A DNA stretch of 7,267 bases, taken from an uncultured Woeseiaceae bacterium. GTDB lineage: Bacteria > Pseudomonadota > Gammaproteobacteria > Woeseiales > Woeseiaceae. Positions 6,172-7,267 of the stretch are shown piece by piece; the stretch's first letter is position 1; each line of letters opens with the position of its first letter. The notes under the pieces were generated by a model. That model worked only from the letters and a program-made list of their open reading frames with translations. It was not told where the DNA came from and searched no databases. Made by a program: the position numbers and the translations under genes. Location: positions 1 through 7,267 of the forward strand of contig CAMYMP010000710.1 of the NCBI GenBank assembly GCA_947259435.1, read 5' to 3'.

Positions 6172-6178
6172 CCTCCCT
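6172..6178 (-). promoter_or_regulatory. Strong Shine-Dalgarno of rpoS
   Basis: The minus strand reads AGGGAGG-CACA-GTG, a near-perfect anti-SD match four bases before the GTG at 6167. This decides the start in favour of GTG; in the longer model these bases would be codons 4-6. Confidence 0.6.
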
Positions 6179-6220
6179 GTGTCGTCATGGGCGATGCACC
6201 GAATCCAGACTTGGGTCGCG

Positions 6221-6919
6221 TTATCTCGCAGGCAGAAACTGTCGCGGGTTAACCGGCTTGCCGTTGCGTCTGATTTCGAAATGCAGTCGCGCCTTGCGTC
6301 CCGGCCCCTCACCCATCGTCGCAATGCGCTGGCCTTTTTTTATCGACTCCCCTTCTTTGACCAGCAGCGACGCGCTGTACCCGTAGGCACTCAGGTAGGT
6401 GTCGTTATGTTTGAGAATAATAAGCTGACCATATCCGATCAGTCCACTACCCGCATAGACGACGCGCCCGGATGCCGCGGCATTGATAGCCTGACCCGCT
6501 TTGCCGTTGATCAGTACGCCGGTCCCCGTGCCGGGTTTTCCGCCAAAATTGACGTCGATTTTGCCTTTTGTCGGCCAGGCCCAGGCGGGCGGCGGCTGGG
6601 TCGGCACCTTGGGCAGCGATTTCGGGGCGGGCCTGCGGGCTGTCGTGGCTGAACGAGACGTGTAACCAGGCGGCGGCGACAGCCGAATCACCTGCCCCGG
6701 ATGAATCAGCGACCCACTGCCAAGTCTGTTCCAACGCGCAACGTCGGAAGGATTCTTGCCGTATCGCCACGCGATCGAAAACAGGGTCTCGCCGCGGCGA
6801 ACGATGTGCGTGTCGGGGTCGGCTGAATAGCGCGGACCTGAACCACAGGCTGCCAGCGTCAGCGTGATACACGCAACGACCAGAAGCAGATACTGTCGCC
6901 ACCGGCGCGATGCGAACAT
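6221..6919 (-). CDS. nlpD: NlpD-like lipoprotein (LysM plus degenerate LytM/M23 domain), murein hydrolase activator
   Basis: NlpD-type proteins are outer-membrane lipoproteins that bind peptidoglycan and activate a periplasmic amidase (AmiC in E. coli) during cell separation. The product has 232 residues. It starts with a basic N-region (RRWRQ), a hydrophobic core and a lipobox LAAC with Cys25. A LysM domain spans about 37-81 ([17 protein letters not shown] to HPGQVIRL). A Pro/Ala/Ser-rich linker follows, then an M23/LytM fold from about 112 to 229. The zinc site is degenerate: [10 protein letters not shown] lacks the first His/Asp, and AYGYSAS replaces the usual His-containing loop; only the His of LHFEIR (His213) remains. 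That is expected for an activator rather than an active peptidase. Start: ATG at 6919, which overlaps the TGA of the upstream gene by one base (TGATG). The frame is open further upstream, but the extra 22 residues would precede the signal peptide. Confidence 0.92.
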   Translation of the reverse strand: MFASRRWRQYLLLVVACITLTLAACGSGPRYSADPDTHIVRRGETLFSIAWRYGKNPSDVARWNRLGSGSLIHPGQVIRLSPPPGYTSRSATTARRPAPKSLPKVPTQPPPAWAWPTKGKIDVNFGGKPGTGTGVLINGKAGQAINAAASGRVVYAGSGLIGYGQLIILKHNDTYLSAYGYSASLLVKEGESIKKGQRIATMGEGPGRKARLHFEIRRNGKPVNPRQFLPAR

Positions 6920-7267
6920 CAGCCACGAACCATGAACCAGCCAATCACAAGAGCCACGGCGAGCGCCACACCCCAGCCGATCCACTCGACGTATTTCCGG
7001 AGTGATGCCTCCAGCTTGTCGCCGCCGAGAACGACCAGGCCCGAGACAAGAAAAAACCGTGCGCCGCGACCGATCAGAGACGCGACGAAAAAGGCCGGCA
7101 GGTTCAGCGCGGCGACACCGGCTGCGATCGTGAACACCTTGTACGGAATCGGCGAAAAGCCGGCGACAAAAATAACCCAGACCCCGTAGTCAACAAACCA
7201 GTCGCGGCTGGTCTGATAAGCGGTCCAGTAATGCGACTGCGCCAGCCACGGCTCGATGAGTTCAAAC
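6919..7267 (-). CDS. yqaA: YqaA-like DedA/SNARE-associated family membrane protein (partial, N-terminus beyond window)
   Basis: The visible 115 C-terminal residues belong to a DedA-superfamily (VTT/SNARE-associated domain) inner-membrane protein of the YqaA type. DedA proteins are linked to lipid transport and membrane homeostasis, but YqaA itself has no firm function. The family signature is clear: GVWVIFVAGFSPIPYKVFTI, then GVAALNLPAFFVASLIGRGA and ARFFLVSGLVVLGG. The protein ends with a hydrophobic helix near WGVALAVALVIGWFM. The reading frame is open to base 7267, where the 5' part is cut by the window edge. A GTG at 7137 is an internal valine, not a start. Its TGA overlaps the nlpD ATG by one base, so the two are probably translationally coupled. 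Position upstream of nlpD-rpoS agrees with the surE-pcm-yqaA-nlpD-rpoS order seen in related bacteria. Confidence 0.9.
   Translation of the reverse strand, partial: FELIEPWLAQSHYWTAYQTSRDWFVDYGVWVIFVAGFSPIPYKVFTIAAGVAALNLPAFFVASLIGRGARFFLVSGLVVLGGDKLEASLRKYVEWIGWGVALAVALVIGWFMVRG

Noticed and set aside
6128..6652. 174-codon plus-strand frame inside nlpD and the rpoS leader
   Set aside because: Antisense to nlpD; no initiation signal or family resemblance.
6920..6985. Upstream extension of nlpD to an ATG at 6985
   Set aside because: The extra 22 residues would precede a normal lipoprotein signal peptide and overlap yqaA by 67 bases; the ATG at 6919 in TGATG gives the standard arrangement.

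Overview
The window looks like chromosomal DNA of a gammaproteobacterium. The right side carries the order yqaA-like gene, nlpD, rpoS on the minus strand, which is the classic surE/pcm/nlpD/rpoS neighbourhood. The left side carries recJ next to an RpfE-type gene, a pairing known from Xanthomonas and relatives. I infer a Xanthomonadales- or Woeseiales-like lineage; I cannot fix the genus.

Left block, 1-2491. A partial recJ (minus; its 3' part lies beyond base 1) follows an rpfE-type gene (minus) with essentially no gap. Divergently, across a 66-base promoter region, lies a short Mth938-domain gene (plus). These are housekeeping or conserved genes at roughly 60% or more GC.

Middle, 2492-5306. 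Directly after the Mth938 gene, on the minus strand, sits a decayed copy of the last ~50 codons of an rpoS gene, with in-frame stops and deletions. It is followed by ~220 bases of AT-rich DNA (40-43% GC in the lines counted). A perfect DnaA-box 9-mer lies in it just before the only unusual gene: a 794-residue protein with a cytoplasmic Ser/Thr kinase-like domain, one membrane helix, an internally duplicated helical periplasmic region and a C-terminal TonB-fold domain. The rpoS-tail remnant and the real rpoS 3' end form direct repeats, 2797 bases apart, that bracket this kinase gene. The kinase locus therefore appears to have entered, or been duplicated into, the junction between the Mth938 gene and rpoS.

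Right block, 5307-7267 (minus). yqaA-like DedA-family membrane protein (5' end beyond the window), nlpD lipoprotein (LysM plus degenerate LytM/M23) and rpoS are read in that order, probably as one operon: yqaA/nlpD overlap by one base, and nlpD/rpoS are 53 bases apart. NlpD would act in cell-wall amidase activation and RpoS in general stress transcription. The kinase gene converges on rpoS with only 37 bases between the stop codons.

The most interesting item is the kinase-TonB fusion and the rpoS-tail scar flanking it. No ExbB/ExbD, TonB receptor, integrase, transposase, tRNA, rRNA or CRISPR is visible.
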